A stretch of 64,000 nt of DNA from Bradyrhizobium aeschynomenes (GCF_013178945.1 NZ_JABFDM010000003.1:784406-848405); one strand, 5' to 3'; numbered from the stretch's first letter, positions 52,823 through 62,934 are shown. Numbers and translations: made by a program. The notes: a model not told the origin generated them from the letters alone.

Positions 52823-52838
52823 TGGCCCGGAATCTGCA
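52823..52838 (+). promoter_or_regulatory. Sigma-54 (-24/-12) promoter of fixR-nifA
   Basis: TGGCCC-GGAAT-CTGCA with exact GG-N10-GC spacing (GG at 52824, GC at 52836) and two mismatches to consensus. The predicted start point is about 52849, about 100 bases before the fixR GTG. A sigma-54 promoter here matches what is known for fixR-nifA in B. japonicum. Confidence 0.75.
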
Positions 52839-52950
52839 CAACTGCCGCATGGCAATACCGCGGACCGATCCGCGGCTGCCGCGCCCCGCTCGGTGGCCAG
52901 GAGGTCGGCAGCCGGATGGCATCGCGGCGTGATGATCAGGACAGCATGAG

Positions 52951-53802
52951 GTGAGCCTCGATCTCGACCAGGATGTTCGCGAATCGGCCGCAGATGATGT
53001 GGCGGCAAGCGTTGCGTCATGTCCGTTCCATCGGGACGTCGTGGCCGCTGAACGTCCTCAGCGCAGCGAGCAGAAGACGCTGGTGCTGACCGGCGGCTCG
53101 CGCGGCATTGGTCACGCGACGGCCCGGCTGTTCTCCGATGCCGGCTGGCGCATCATCACCTGCTCGCGCCAGCCGTTCGACGGTGTCCGCTGCCCCTGGG
53201 ACGCCGGGCCGGACAATCACGTCCAGTTCGACCTCAGCGATCGCAAGGCCATCCCGCGCGCCATTGCCGACATCAAGGAGAGGCTCGACGGCGCGCCGCT
53301 GCACGCGCTCATCAACAATGCCGCAATCTCGCCGAAGGCCGAGGATGGCGGCCGGCTCGACTCGCTTTCGACCTCGGTCGAGACCTGGATGACCGTCTTC
53401 CACGTCAACTTCCTCGGTCCGATCCTGCTGGCCCGTGGCCTGTTCGAGGAACTGAAGCGCGGGCAGGGGGCGGTGGTCAACGTGACGTCGATCGTCGGCA
53501 CGCGTGTCCATCCGTTTGCGGGCACAGCCTATGCGACCTCCAAGGCGGCGCTCGCCTGCCTGACCCGCGAGATGGCGCACGACTTCGCGCCGCACGGCAT
53601 TCGCGTCAACGCCATCGCGCCGGGCGAGATCAAGACCGAGATGGTGTCGCCTGAGACGGAGGCGCGATTCTCGCCGCTGATTCCGATGCGCCGGATCGGC
53701 GCGCCGGAGGAGGTGGCGAAGGTGCTTTTCTTCCTGTGCTCGGATGCTGCCAGCTACGTGACCGGCGAGGAGATCCAGATCAATGGAGGTCAGCACCTGT
53801 AG
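52951..53802 (+). CDS. fixR: FixR, short-chain dehydrogenase of the fixR-nifA operon
   Basis: A 283-residue SDR-fold protein starting at GTG 52951. A 40-residue N-terminal extension (with SCPFHRD) precedes the nucleotide motif LTGGSRGIGHATARLFSDAG, NNAAIS, the catalytic Ser/Tyr/Lys segment (VNVTSIVGTRVHPFAGTAYATSK) and the C-terminal YVTGEEIQINGGQ. Its place directly upstream of nifA on the same strand, after a -24/-12 promoter, identifies FixR. In B. japonicum it is co-transcribed with nifA and dispensable for fixation; its reaction is unknown. Confidence 0.92.
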   Translation: MSLDLDQDVRESAADDVAASVASCPFHRDVVAAERPQRSEQKTLVLTGGSRGIGHATARLFSDAGWRIITCSRQPFDGVRCPWDAGPDNHVQFDLSDRKAIPRAIADIKERLDGAPLHALINNAAISPKAEDGGRLDSLSTSVETWMTVFHVNFLGPILLARGLFEELKRGQGAVVNVTSIVGTRVHPFAGTAYATSKAALACLTREMAHDFAPHGIRVNAIAPGEIKTEMVSPETEARFSPLIPMRRIGAPEEVAKVLFFLCSDAASYVTGEEIQINGGQHL

Positions 53803-54225
53803 GTTGATCGACGCATGGTGCGGACGACACGGTGATGTGAAGAGTAGAGGCCGCGGTCTGGCAGCCGGGAGCCGCGAGTGCCACGGCGGGCGTGGAAAGT
53901 TGGTGTTCAGGTCTGCTCTTTTCAGGCCAATCGCGCGCGGCGTCTAGGTCGGCAAATATCAGGCGTCGGGAAGACAACGCGAATTCGTGACGCGCGCGGT
54001 TTTCCGCCTCGCCGGGTCATGCGATGCACTCGCGATGCGGGGTGTAAACTAATTTGTTAACATCATGAAAGGTTGCAGCTTTTTTGCTCCATTCGTTGCA
54101 CACTACTTCTGCGGCAATGCAGCAAAGTTAGGCACGACAATCATCTGCAGTTAGGGGAGGATGTTAGAACACCTACAATCACGGGCGGTCGCAATGAAGC
54201 GTCCGTGACGATCAGAGAAGCGACC
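53803..54225. other. Long fixR-nifA spacer
   Basis: A 423-base gap before the chosen nifA ATG. The nifA frame is open back to 54073. The middle is relatively AT-rich (TAAACTAATTTGTTAACATC near 54045). No clear -24/-12 site, NifA box or hairpin terminator was found. It may hold a second promoter or a long nifA leader. Confidence 0.4.
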
Positions 54226-55965
<1,740 letters not shown>

Positions 55966-55989
55966 GCGGATGTGCTCGGTGGTGATGGA

Positions 55990-56013
55990 GGGCGCGCGGT
56001 GGCGCGCCCTTTT
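55990..56013 (+). terminator. Rho-independent terminator of nifA
   Basis: GGGCGCGC at 55990-55997 pairs with GCGCGCCC at 56002-56009 across a GGTG loop and runs into TTTTG. It lies 25 bases after the nifA stop. Confidence 0.85.
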
Positions 56014-56046
56014 GTTTGGATCCTCCGGCGGAGCTCCAATCTCGCC

Positions 56047-56155
56047 GTCATTCCGGGGCGGCGCGCGAAGCACGGCGAGCCCGGAATCCATTCTTCCGCG
56101 CGCTATGCCGCGCAATGGATTCCGGGCTCGTGCTGCGCACGCCCCGGAATGACGG
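56047..56155. repeat. Dispersed long palindrome
   Basis: CATTCCGGGGCGGCGCGCGA and GAGCCCGGAATCCATT on the left mirror AATGGATTCCGGGCTC and GCCCCGGAATGACGG on the right. Elements of this kind are recalled as frequent between Bradyrhizobium genes. It separates the nifA terminator from the ferredoxin-suf promoter. Confidence 0.75.
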
Positions 56156-56245
56156 AGGAGAGAAGTGCGATGATCTCGAACATCGCGTCATAGGAGAGGC
56201 GGCTCGCGTTGTCATCGGACCGTGCTGCAAGACGTCCCGCCGCCC

Positions 56246-56261
56246 TGTCGCACTTGCGACA
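56246..56261. promoter_or_regulatory. NifA-binding site (UAS) 1 of the ferredoxin-suf operon
   Basis: TGTCGCACTTGCGACA, TGT-N10-ACA with extended dyad symmetry, about 108 bases before the predicted start point. Confidence 0.78.
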
Positions 56262-56264
56262 TGC

Positions 56265-56280
56265 TGTCGGGAGAACGACA
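56265..56280. promoter_or_regulatory. NifA-binding site (UAS) 2 of the ferredoxin-suf operon
   Basis: TGTCGGGAGAACGACA, TGT-N10-ACA, 19 bases (about two helical turns) after UAS 1. Two tandem boxes in one promoter strongly suggest NifA control. Confidence 0.78.
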
Positions 56281-56335
56281 GCTGCCGCGACGTGTGACAT
56301 TTAGAATCCTCCTTAGAAATCAACCAAATGAGCTC

Positions 56336-56351
56336 TGGCACGGCGCTTGAA
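56336..56351 (+). promoter_or_regulatory. Sigma-54-like promoter of the ferredoxin-suf operon
   Basis: TGGCAC-GGCGC-TTGAA: the -24 element is perfect and the -12 element has GA where GC is expected. It is correctly placed below two NifA boxes and about 55 bases before the ferredoxin ATG. Confidence 0.65.
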
Positions 56352-56405
56352 AGATCATGCCCGAATGACATCGCCCGATGTCGCTAGATGCGCGGGGAGC
56401 GGCAC

Positions 56406-56600
56406 ATGACCTACAAGATCATCGCCTCACAATGCACGGTCTGCGGAGCCTGTGAGTTCGAATGTCCGAATGCGGCCATTCGGCTGAAGAACGACATGTA
56501 CATCATCGATCCGAAGAAGTGCACGGAGTGCGAAGGCCACTTCGACGCACCGCAATGTGCCGCCGTCTGTCCGGTGCCGGACACCTGCGTGCCCGCCTGA
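56406..56600 (+). CDS. fdxN: 2[4Fe-4S] ferredoxin, FdxN type
   Basis: A 64-residue low-potential ferredoxin starting [20 protein letters not shown]. The first cluster motif is [12 protein letters not shown], the second [18 protein letters not shown] with the widened Cys-x8-Cys-x3-Cys spacing typical of nif-linked bacterial ferredoxins. It probably delivers electrons to nitrogenase or to cofactor assembly enzymes. First gene of an operon with sufBCDS (39 bases to sufB) under two NifA boxes. Confidence 0.9.
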   Translation: MTYKIIASQCTVCGACEFECPNAAIRLKNDMYIIDPKKCTECEGHFDAPQCAAVCPVPDTCVPA

Positions 56601-56639
56601 CGCGGGCGCCTCGTCGACAGCTTGGAAGCGGAGTGAGAG

Positions 56640-58157
56640 ATGGCAGCGGTTCAGGAGACCATTGATCGGGTCAAGGGCATAGACGTCGATCAATATCGTT
56701 ACGGGTTCGAGACGCAGATCGAATCCGAGAAGGCTCCGAAAGGCCTGTCCGAGGACACCATCCGCTTCATCTCGGCCAAGAAGAACGAGCCGGCGTGGAT
56801 GCTGGAATGGCGGCTGGAGGCGTATCGCCGCTGGCTGACCATGACGGAGCCGACCTGGGCGCGCGTCGGATACCCCAAGATCGACTATCAGGATCTCTAT
56901 TACTATTCGGCGCCGAAGCCGAAGAAGAAGGTCGCCTCGCTCGACGAGATCGATCCGGAGATCCTGAAGACCTATGAGAAGCTCGGCATTCCCCTGCGCG
57001 AGGTCGAGCTCCTCGAAGGCGTCGAGCGTCCGTCCGCAGCGGTGGAGACCGAGGATGGCGAAGCGGCCGCGCCGCGTACCAAGATCGCCGTCGATGCCGT
57101 ATTCGACTCGGTCTCGGTGGCGACGACCTTCAAGGAGGAGCTGAAGAAAGCCGGCGTGATCTTCATGCCGATCTCCGAGGCGTTGCGCGAGCATCCGGAC
57201 CTGGTGCAGAAATATCTCGGCACGGTCGTGCCGACCACCGACAATTACTTCGCCACGCTCAACTCGGCCGTGTTCTCGGATGGCTCGTTCGTCTACATTC
57301 CGCCGGGCGTGCGCTGCCCGATGGAGCTGTCGACCTATTTCCGCATCAACGAGCGCAACACCGGCCAGTTCGAGCGCACGCTGATCATCGCCGACAAGGG
57401 CGCCTACGTCTCCTATCTGGAAGGCTGCACGGCGCCGCAGCGCGACGAGAACCAGCTGCATGCCGCCGTCGTCGAGCTGGTCGCGCTGGACGATGCCGAG
57501 ATCAAATATTCGACGGTGCAGAACTGGTATCCCGGCAATTCCGAGGGCGTCGGCGGCATCTACAATTTTGTGACCAAGCGCGGCGATTGCCGCGGTGCAA
57601 ATTCGAAGATCTCGTGGACCCAGGTCGAGACGGGATCGGCGATCACCTGGAAATATCCGAGCTGCATCCTGCGCGGCGACAATTCCAGCGGCGAGTTCTA
57701 CTCGATCGCGATCTCCAACGGCTTCCAGCAGGTCGATAGCGGCACCAAGATGATCCATCTCGGCAAGAACACGTCGAGCCGGATCATCTCCAAGGGCATT
57801 GCCGCCGGCAAGTCGCAGAACACCTATCGCGGCCTGGTCAGCGCCCACCGCAAGGCGTCCGGCGCGCGCAACTTCACCGCCTGCGATTCGCTGCTGATCG
57901 GCGATAAATGCGGCGCGCACACGGTGCCCTATATCGAGGCCAAGAACTCCTCCGCCGTGTTCGAGCATGAGGCGACGACCTCCAAGATCTCCGAGGACGT
58001 GCTGTTCTACTGCATCCAGCGCGGTCTTTCGCAGGAAGAGGCGGTCGGGCTCGTCGTCAACGGCTTCGTCAAGGACGTGCTGCAGCAACTGCCGATGGAG
58101 TTCGCGGTCGAGGCGCAGAAGCTGATCTCGATCAGCCTCGAAGGTTCAGTCGGATAA
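56640..58157 (+). CDS. sufB: Fe-S cluster assembly protein SufB
   Basis: Scaffold component of the SufBCD complex that builds iron-sulfur clusters in the cytoplasm. The 505-residue length is normal. SufB features include [35 protein letters not shown] (containing the conserved Cys), [35 protein letters not shown] and the C-terminal [13 protein letters not shown] [18 protein letters not shown]. It lies between the ferredoxin and sufC with short gaps, in the NifA-boxed operon. Confidence 0.96.
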   Translation: MAAVQETIDRVKGIDVDQYRYGFETQIESEKAPKGLSEDTIRFISAKKNEPAWMLEWRLEAYRRWLTMTEPTWARVGYPKIDYQDLYYYSAPKPKKKVASLDEIDPEILKTYEKLGIPLREVELLEGVERPSAAVETEDGEAAAPRTKIAVDAVFDSVSVATTFKEELKKAGVIFMPISEALREHPDLVQKYLGTVVPTTDNYFATLNSAVFSDGSFVYIPPGVRCPMELSTYFRINERNTGQFERTLIIADKGAYVSYLEGCTAPQRDENQLHAAVVELVALDDAEIKYSTVQNWYPGNSEGVGGIYNFVTKRGDCRGANSKISWTQVETGSAITWKYPSCILRGDNSSGEFYSIAISNGFQQVDSGTKMIHLGKNTSSRIISKGIAAGKSQNTYRGLVSAHRKASGARNFTACDSLLIGDKCGAHTVPYIEAKNSSAVFEHEATTSKISEDVLFYCIQRGLSQEEAVGLVVNGFVKDVLQQLPMEFAVEAQKLISISLEGSVG

Positions 58158-58195
58158 GGACGTCGCGCGCGGCGACAACAAATGAGGAGTGTTCG

Positions 58196-58957
58196 ATGAC
58201 GGCCTTGCTCGAAATCAAGGGGCTTCATGCCGAGATCGCCGGCGGTCGCAAGATCATCCAGGGCCTGGACCTGACCGTGAACAAGGGCGAGATCCACGCC
58301 ATCATGGGACCGAACGGCGCCGGCAAGTCGACGCTGTCCTACGTGCTCGCCGGCAAGCCCGGCTACGAGATCACCGCCGGCGAAGTCTACCTCAACGGTG
58401 AGGATCTGCTGGCGATGGAGGCCGACGAGCGCGCCGCCAAGGGCGTGTTCCTCGCGTTCCAATATCCGCTGGAGATCCCGGGCGTCGCGACTCTGACGTT
58501 CTTGCGTGCTGCCTTCAACGCCCAGCGCAAGGCGCGCGGCGAGGAGGAGCTGTCGTCGCCCGACCTGATCAAGCGCGTACGCGAGATCGCCAAGACCCTG
58601 AACATCGACGCCGACATGCTGAAGCGGCCGCTCAATGTCGGCTTCTCCGGCGGCGAGAAGAAGCGCAACGAGACCCTGCAGATGGCGCTGCTGCAGCCCT
58701 CGCTTTGCGTGCTCGACGAGACCGACTCCGGCCTCGACATCGACGCGCTGAAGGTGGTCGCGAACGGCGTCAACGCGCTGCGCTCCGCGGAGCGCGGCAT
58801 GATCGTGATCACCCACTATCAGCGGCTGCTCGATTACATCGTCCCCGACATCGTCCATGTGTTCGCGGCGGGCCGCATCGTCCGTACCGGGGGCGCGGAT
58901 CTCGCCCGTGAGCTCGAGGCGACCGGCTACGCCCAGTACCAGAGCGAAGCCGCGTAA
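58196..58957 (+). CDS. sufC: Fe-S cluster assembly ATPase SufC
   Basis: ABC-type ATPase of the SufBCD complex, 253 residues. Walker A IMGPNGAGKSTLSYVLAG, Q-loop FLAFQYPLEIPGV, signature FSGGEKKRNE and Walker B LCVLDETDSGLDIDALK are all intact, followed by VITHYQRLLDYI. It follows sufB by 38 bases and precedes sufD by 17. Confidence 0.96.
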   Translation: MTALLEIKGLHAEIAGGRKIIQGLDLTVNKGEIHAIMGPNGAGKSTLSYVLAGKPGYEITAGEVYLNGEDLLAMEADERAAKGVFLAFQYPLEIPGVATLTFLRAAFNAQRKARGEEELSSPDLIKRVREIAKTLNIDADMLKRPLNVGFSGGEKKRNETLQMALLQPSLCVLDETDSGLDIDALKVVANGVNALRSAERGMIVITHYQRLLDYIVPDIVHVFAAGRIVRTGGADLARELEATGYAQYQSEAA

Positions 58958-58974
58958 GGCAGGGGAGCACGGAT

Positions 58975-60300
58975 ATGGGCGTCGCGATCCGCAAGACCAA
59001 GGCCGAGCTCGGACTGGCCGATCTGTACCAGGGCGCCCGCCGCTATCTGCCCGGGGGCGAGGAGATCACGGCGGTGCGCGCCGCCGCCTTCGATCGCTTC
59101 AACGCGGTCGGCCTGCCGCACCGTCGCGTCGAGGCGTGGCGCTACACCGATCTGCGCACGCAGATGAAGGAAGCCAAGCGGCTCGCCTCGCTGCCGGACG
59201 ACGCCGCCAAGACGAAGGCGCGCGAGGCGCGCGACTTGTTTGCCGGCGCCGGCTTCCGCAAGCTGATGGTCGTCGACGGCGCATTCGTGCCCGAGCTGTC
59301 CGACCTTGCCGATCTCGAGCCGGGTCTCGCCATCCAGCCGATGTCCGATGCGCTCGCCGCCGACAAGCCGCTGCTGTCGCAGCGTCTCGGTCCGGTCGTG
59401 CCGGATGACGATCCGGCCCTGGCGCTCAACACCGCGCTGGCCGCCAATGGCGTGGTCATCCTGGTCGCCCCGGGGACCGCACTGAGCCGGCCGATCCATG
59501 TCGCCTTCGTCACGACCAACTGGGTTGCGACCTCGATGTTCACCCGCTCGCTGGTGAATATCGGCGCAGGTGCCAGCGCTACCGTCGTCGAATCGCATCA
59601 GGGGCCCGATGGCAGCGAGTATCAGGTCAACACCGCGATGCAGTTGGTCGTCGGCGACGAGGCGCGGATCGACCACATCAAGGTGGTCGGTGAGGGCAAC
59701 GGCGCGCTGCACATCGGCTCGCTGCTCGCCAACATCGGGGCGCGCGCGACCTTCAATCAGCTCGGCTTCGTCGCCGGCGGCAGCCTGATCCGCAACCAGC
59801 TGTTCGTCCGCCTGGCGGGCGAGGGCACCGTCGCCGACATCCGCGGCGGCGCGCTGCTGTCGGGCACGCAGCACGCCGACACCACGCTGGCCATCGAGCA
59901 TGCCGCCGAGAACGGCCAGAGCCGCGAGACCTTCAAGGCCGTCGTCGGCGACACCGCCCGCGCGGTGTTCCAGGGCAAGATCACGGTCGCTCCCGGCGCG
60001 CAGAAGACCGACGCCAAGATGATGTCGCGCGCGCTGCTGCTGTCCGACGAGGCCGAGGCCGACTCGAAGCCGGAGCTCGAAATCTTCGCCGACGACGTCC
60101 AGTGCGGTCACGGCACCACGACAGGGGCCATCGACGACGAACTGCTGTTCTATCTGATGGCGCGCGGCATTCCGCCGGCGGACGCCAAGGCGCTGCTGAT
60201 CCAGGCCTTCATCGGCGAGATCATCGAGGGCGCGGCCAATGAGAGCGTGCGCGACGCGCTGACCGGGGCGATGCTGGGCTGGCTCGGGCAACGGGAGTAG
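58975..60300 (+). CDS. sufD: Fe-S cluster assembly protein SufD
   Basis: SufB paralogue that completes the SufBC2D complex. The 441 residues include the N-terminal helical part (AFDRFNAVGLPHRRVEAWRY), the beta-helix core and the C-terminal FADDVQCGHGTTTGAIDDE followed by LFYLMARGIPPADAKALLI, which contain the conserved His. The stop at 60300 is immediately followed by the sufS ATG. Confidence 0.95.
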   Translation: MGVAIRKTKAELGLADLYQGARRYLPGGEEITAVRAAAFDRFNAVGLPHRRVEAWRYTDLRTQMKEAKRLASLPDDAAKTKAREARDLFAGAGFRKLMVVDGAFVPELSDLADLEPGLAIQPMSDALAADKPLLSQRLGPVVPDDDPALALNTALAANGVVILVAPGTALSRPIHVAFVTTNWVATSMFTRSLVNIGAGASATVVESHQGPDGSEYQVNTAMQLVVGDEARIDHIKVVGEGNGALHIGSLLANIGARATFNQLGFVAGGSLIRNQLFVRLAGEGTVADIRGGALLSGTQHADTTLAIEHAAENGQSRETFKAVVGDTARAVFQGKITVAPGAQKTDAKMMSRALLLSDEAEADSKPELEIFADDVQCGHGTTTGAIDDELLFYLMARGIPPADAKALLIQAFIGEIIEGAANESVRDALTGAMLGWLGQRE

Positions 60301-61545
60301 ATGATGCATGCAGCGGTGAGCGGAAGCGGCTACGACGTCGGCCGCATCCGGGCGGATTTTCCCATCCTCGGCATGCAGGTCCACGGCAAGCCGCTGGTCT
60401 ATCTCGACAACGCCGCCTCGGCGCAGAAGCCGCAGGCGGTGCTCGACCGGATGAACCAGGTCTACACCTCAGAGTATGCCAACGTGCATCGCGGGCTGCA
60501 TTATCTCGCGAACGCCGCCACCGAGGCCTATGAGGGCGCCCGCGCCAAGGTGGCGACGTTCCTCAATGCCGAGAGTTCCGAGCAGATCATCTTCACCCGC
60601 GGTGCCACGGAAGCCGTGAACCTGGTGGCCCAGACCTTCGGCCGCGAGCGGATCGGGCCGGGCGACGAGATCGTGCTCTCGATCATGGAGCACCATGCCA
60701 ACATCATTCCCTGGCATTTCCTCCGGGAGCGTCAGGGTGCCGTCATCAAATGGGCTCCGGTCGATGACGACGGCAATTTCCTGCTCGACGAGTTCGAGAA
60801 GCTGCTGACGCCGCGCACCAAGATGGTGGCGATGACGCAGATGTCGAACGTGCTCGGCACGGTGGTGCCGGTCAAGGAGGTCATCCGGATCGCGCATGCG
60901 CGCGGCATCCCGGTGCTGATCGACGGCTCGCAGGCCGCCGTGCACATGGAGGTCGACGTCTGCGATCTCGATGCCGATTTCTACTGCATCACCGGGCACA
61001 AGATCTACGGACCGACGGGCATCGGCGCGCTCTATGGCAAGCGCGAGCTCCTGGCCTCGATGCCGCCGTTCAACGGCGGCGGCGAGATGATCCGCGAGGT
61101 GTCACGCGACTGGGTCACCTATGGCGACCCGCCGCACCGCTTCGAGGCCGGCACGCCGCCGATCGTCGAAGCCGCCGGTCTCGGCGCCGCCATCGACTAC
61201 GTCGCCTCGATCGGCAAGCAGCGCATCGCCGCGCATGAGCATGATCTCGTTGCCTATGCGACCGAGAAGTTGCGCGAGATCAACTCGCTGCGCATCATCG
61301 GTAACGCCGCCGACAAGGGGGCCATCGTCTCGTTCGAGATGCAGGGCGCCCACGCCCACGACTTCGCCACCGTCATCGACCGCGCCGGCGTCGCAGTGCG
61401 CGCCGGCACGCATTGCGCGATGCCGCTGCTGGAGCGGTTCGGTGTGACCGCAACCTGCCGGGCGTCGTTCGCGATGTACAACACGCGGGAAGAGGTCGAT
61501 GTGCTCGTCCGCGCGCTGAAGAAGGCGCAGGAGTTTTTCTCGTAG
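60301..61545 (+). CDS. sufS: Cysteine desulfurase SufS
   Basis: PLP-dependent enzyme that takes sulfur from cysteine and passes it as a persulfide to SufE and SufB. The 414-residue group II desulfurase has the PLP Lys in CITGHKIYGPTGIGALYG and the catalytic Cys in AGTHCAMPLLERFG. N-terminal YLDNAASAQKP and HANIIPWHFLRER are also typical. Its ATG directly abuts the sufD stop. Last gene of the operon; sufE is nearby on the other strand. No nifS or nifU is in the window. Confidence 0.95.
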   Translation: MMHAAVSGSGYDVGRIRADFPILGMQVHGKPLVYLDNAASAQKPQAVLDRMNQVYTSEYANVHRGLHYLANAATEAYEGARAKVATFLNAESSEQIIFTRGATEAVNLVAQTFGRERIGPGDEIVLSIMEHHANIIPWHFLRERQGAVIKWAPVDDDGNFLLDEFEKLLTPRTKMVAMTQMSNVLGTVVPVKEVIRIAHARGIPVLIDGSQAAVHMEVDVCDLDADFYCITGHKIYGPTGIGALYGKRELLASMPPFNGGGEMIREVSRDWVTYGDPPHRFEAGTPPIVEAAGLGAAIDYVASIGKQRIAAHEHDLVAYATEKLREINSLRIIGNAADKGAIVSFEMQGAHAHDFATVIDRAGVAVRAGTHCAMPLLERFGVTATCRASFAMYNTREEVDVLVRALKKAQEFFS

Positions 61546-61594
61546 CGGCTGAAATTCCGGTCGCTAGTATCGCATGAAACGGTGCCGATAAATG

Positions 61595-61763
61595 TGCCCT
61601 CTCCCCTTGTGGGAGAGGGCTACACTGCTATCAGCCCCAGACTGGCTTGGGTGAGGGGTCGTCTCCGCGAGTCAAGACCGTCCGAGTATGCCGAGCGAAC
61701 CCTCACCCGGCGCGCCTTCGCTGCGCTCACGCGCACCACCCTCTCCCACAAGGGGAGAGGGTG
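61595..61763. repeat. Inverted pair of REP-like palindromes
   Basis: CCCTCTCCCCTTGTGGGAGA with GGGTGAGGGGTC on the left, and CCCTCACCCG with CCCTCTCCCACAAGGGGAGA on the right, form a large stem. It lies between convergent sufS and sufE and may end both transcripts. Confidence 0.75.
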
Positions 61764-61819
61764 CACCGACGATGACGCGCTAGGCGGGCTCAATCAAACA
61801 AGAAAGCAGCTAATTCAAC

Positions 61820-62281
61820 TTACGCCGCCGCGGCCATTGCCGCCTGCGCATCCGCCTTGATGCGGCTGACCATGGAGCGGAAGCCGTTGGAGCGCTGCGG
61901 GGTCAGGTGCTCGCGGAGGCCGAGCTTCTCGAACAGGGCGATCGGATCGGCGGCCAGAATCTCGGGGGCGGTGCGGCCGGAGACCATCGCCAGCAGGATC
62001 GCGACCAGGCCGCGGACGATGTGGGCGTCGCTGTCGCCGATGAAATCGAGCACGGGAGCGGCGGTGCCGCGCTGCACGGATGTGGCGACCCAGACCTGGC
62101 TGGTGCAGCCCTGGACCTTGTTGCCATCGTTGCGGTCGGCGTCCGGCAGCGGCGTCAACCCGCGTCCGAGCTCGATGACGTAGCGGTAGCGGTCGTCCCA
62201 GTCGTCGAGCAGGGCAAAATTCTCGACGATGTCCTCGATGTCCGGATTCGCCGGAGCCGCGGTCTGGGCCATCTTCAACAT
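61820..62281 (-). CDS. sufE: SufE family Fe-S cluster assembly protein
   Basis: A 153-residue sulfur acceptor for SufS. The ATG at 62281 has AGGAGAGG upstream. SufE features are DWDDRYRYVIELGRGLTPLP, the catalytic Cys in NKVQGCTSQVWVA, and FEKLGLREHLTPQRSNGFRS. It is on the opposite strand from sufBCDS and follows the degenerate receiver gene by 47 bases, so it may be expressed from a different, FixK/FNR-type promoter. Confidence 0.93.
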   Translation of the reverse strand: MLKMAQTAAPANPDIEDIVENFALLDDWDDRYRYVIELGRGLTPLPDADRNDGNKVQGCTSQVWVATSVQRGTAAPVLDFIGDSDAHIVRGLVAILLAMVSGRTAPEILAADPIALFEKLGLREHLTPQRSNGFRSMVSRIKADAQAAMAAAA

Positions 62282-62328
62282 GATCCTCTCCTGGTCATCT
62301 GCTGATCTCAATCCGCCTTGAGGCGCGG

Positions 62329-62721
62329 CTACGTCGCGAGGCTCGGCTCGGTGCCGCGGCGCGCCAGCACCGTGTCGACCGCATGGGTCACGCCATCGAA
62401 GGTGATCGGCTTGGCGATGATCGCCTCGGCGCCCTGGCGCAAGCCCGCCAGCGCGAGCGGCGACTTGGTCGAGCCGGCCACGACGATGATGCCGGCCTGG
62501 TGAAGCTTGCGGGCGAGCATGCCGACGGTCTCGGCGCCGTCGTCCTCCAGAATGCTGCTGCCGACCAGCACCGCGTCCGGTGTTGCCCGTGCCGCCTTGC
62601 TCAGCGCATCCGCGGTCTCTGCAAAGGTGAAGGTCTCGTGACGCTCGCTGAGGATATAGCCGAGCGCCGAGCGGATCACCTGATCGGCTTCAATGACAAA
62701 GACGCACGTCCTGCTCGACAT
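62329..62721 (-). CDS. Degenerate response-regulator receiver protein
   Basis: A 130-residue single-domain receiver. The fold is clear (VFVIEADQVIRSALGYIL, DALSKAARATPDAVLVGSS, then GAEAIIAKPITFDGV with the conserved Lys). The phospho-acceptor position in the third strand is Gly instead of Asp (AVLVGSS), and the usual acidic pair is Glu-Ala-Asp. It therefore probably cannot be phosphorylated in the usual way. It is co-directional with sufE and divergent from nifH. A FixK/FNR box lies just upstream. Function unknown; perhaps a protein-interaction module in nif control. Confidence 0.8.
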   Translation of the reverse strand: MSSRTCVFVIEADQVIRSALGYILSERHETFTFAETADALSKAARATPDAVLVGSSILEDDGAETVGMLARKLHQAGIIVVAGSTKSPLALAGLRQGAEAIIAKPITFDGVTHAVDTVLARRGTEPSLAT

Positions 62722-62755
62722 CGGAATACTCCTTCTGGCCCGTTCGGAGGCGGGT

Positions 62756-62769
62756 TTGATCTACATCAA
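62756..62769. promoter_or_regulatory. FixK/FNR box
   Basis: TTGATCTACATCAA, a perfect TTGAT-N4-ATCAA palindrome centred 41 bases upstream of the receiver gene start. For the reverse strand the standard -40.5 spacing would put the start point at the start codon; for the forward strand it would give a start near 62803, upstream of nifH. Confidence 0.75.
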
Positions 62770-62856
62770 GCAAACTCCATACCGCGCCCTGAGCAGGCCT
62801 CGCGCATCGCTGTCGCAGGATGTTTGCTGGCGCGCTGCGTGGAGCCTGCGGCGACA

Positions 62857-62872
62857 TGTGTCGTTTCGGACA
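62857..62872. promoter_or_regulatory. NifA-binding site (UAS) 1 upstream of nifH
   Basis: TGTGTCGTTTCGGACA, TGT-N10-ACA, about 150 bases before the predicted nifH start point. Confidence 0.7.
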
Positions 62873-62906
62873 GCACGTCGTGGGAGCGTCGGGTGAAAAA
62901 CCCAGA

Positions 62907-62922
62907 TGTCGGGTTTGCAACA
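62907..62922. promoter_or_regulatory. NifA-binding site (UAS) 2 upstream of nifH
   Basis: TGTCGGGTTTGCAACA, TGT-N10-ACA, about 100 bases before the predicted start point and exactly 50 bases after UAS 1. Confidence 0.75.
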
Positions 62923-62934
62923 AGGTCATCCTAG

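Noticed and set aside
62770..62784. A GG-N10-GC match on the reverse strand before the receiver gene (CGGTAT-N5-TTGCT)
   Set aside because: The -24 half has three mismatches beyond GG and the site abuts the FixK box. Chance matches to GG-N10-GC are common in this GC-rich DNA.
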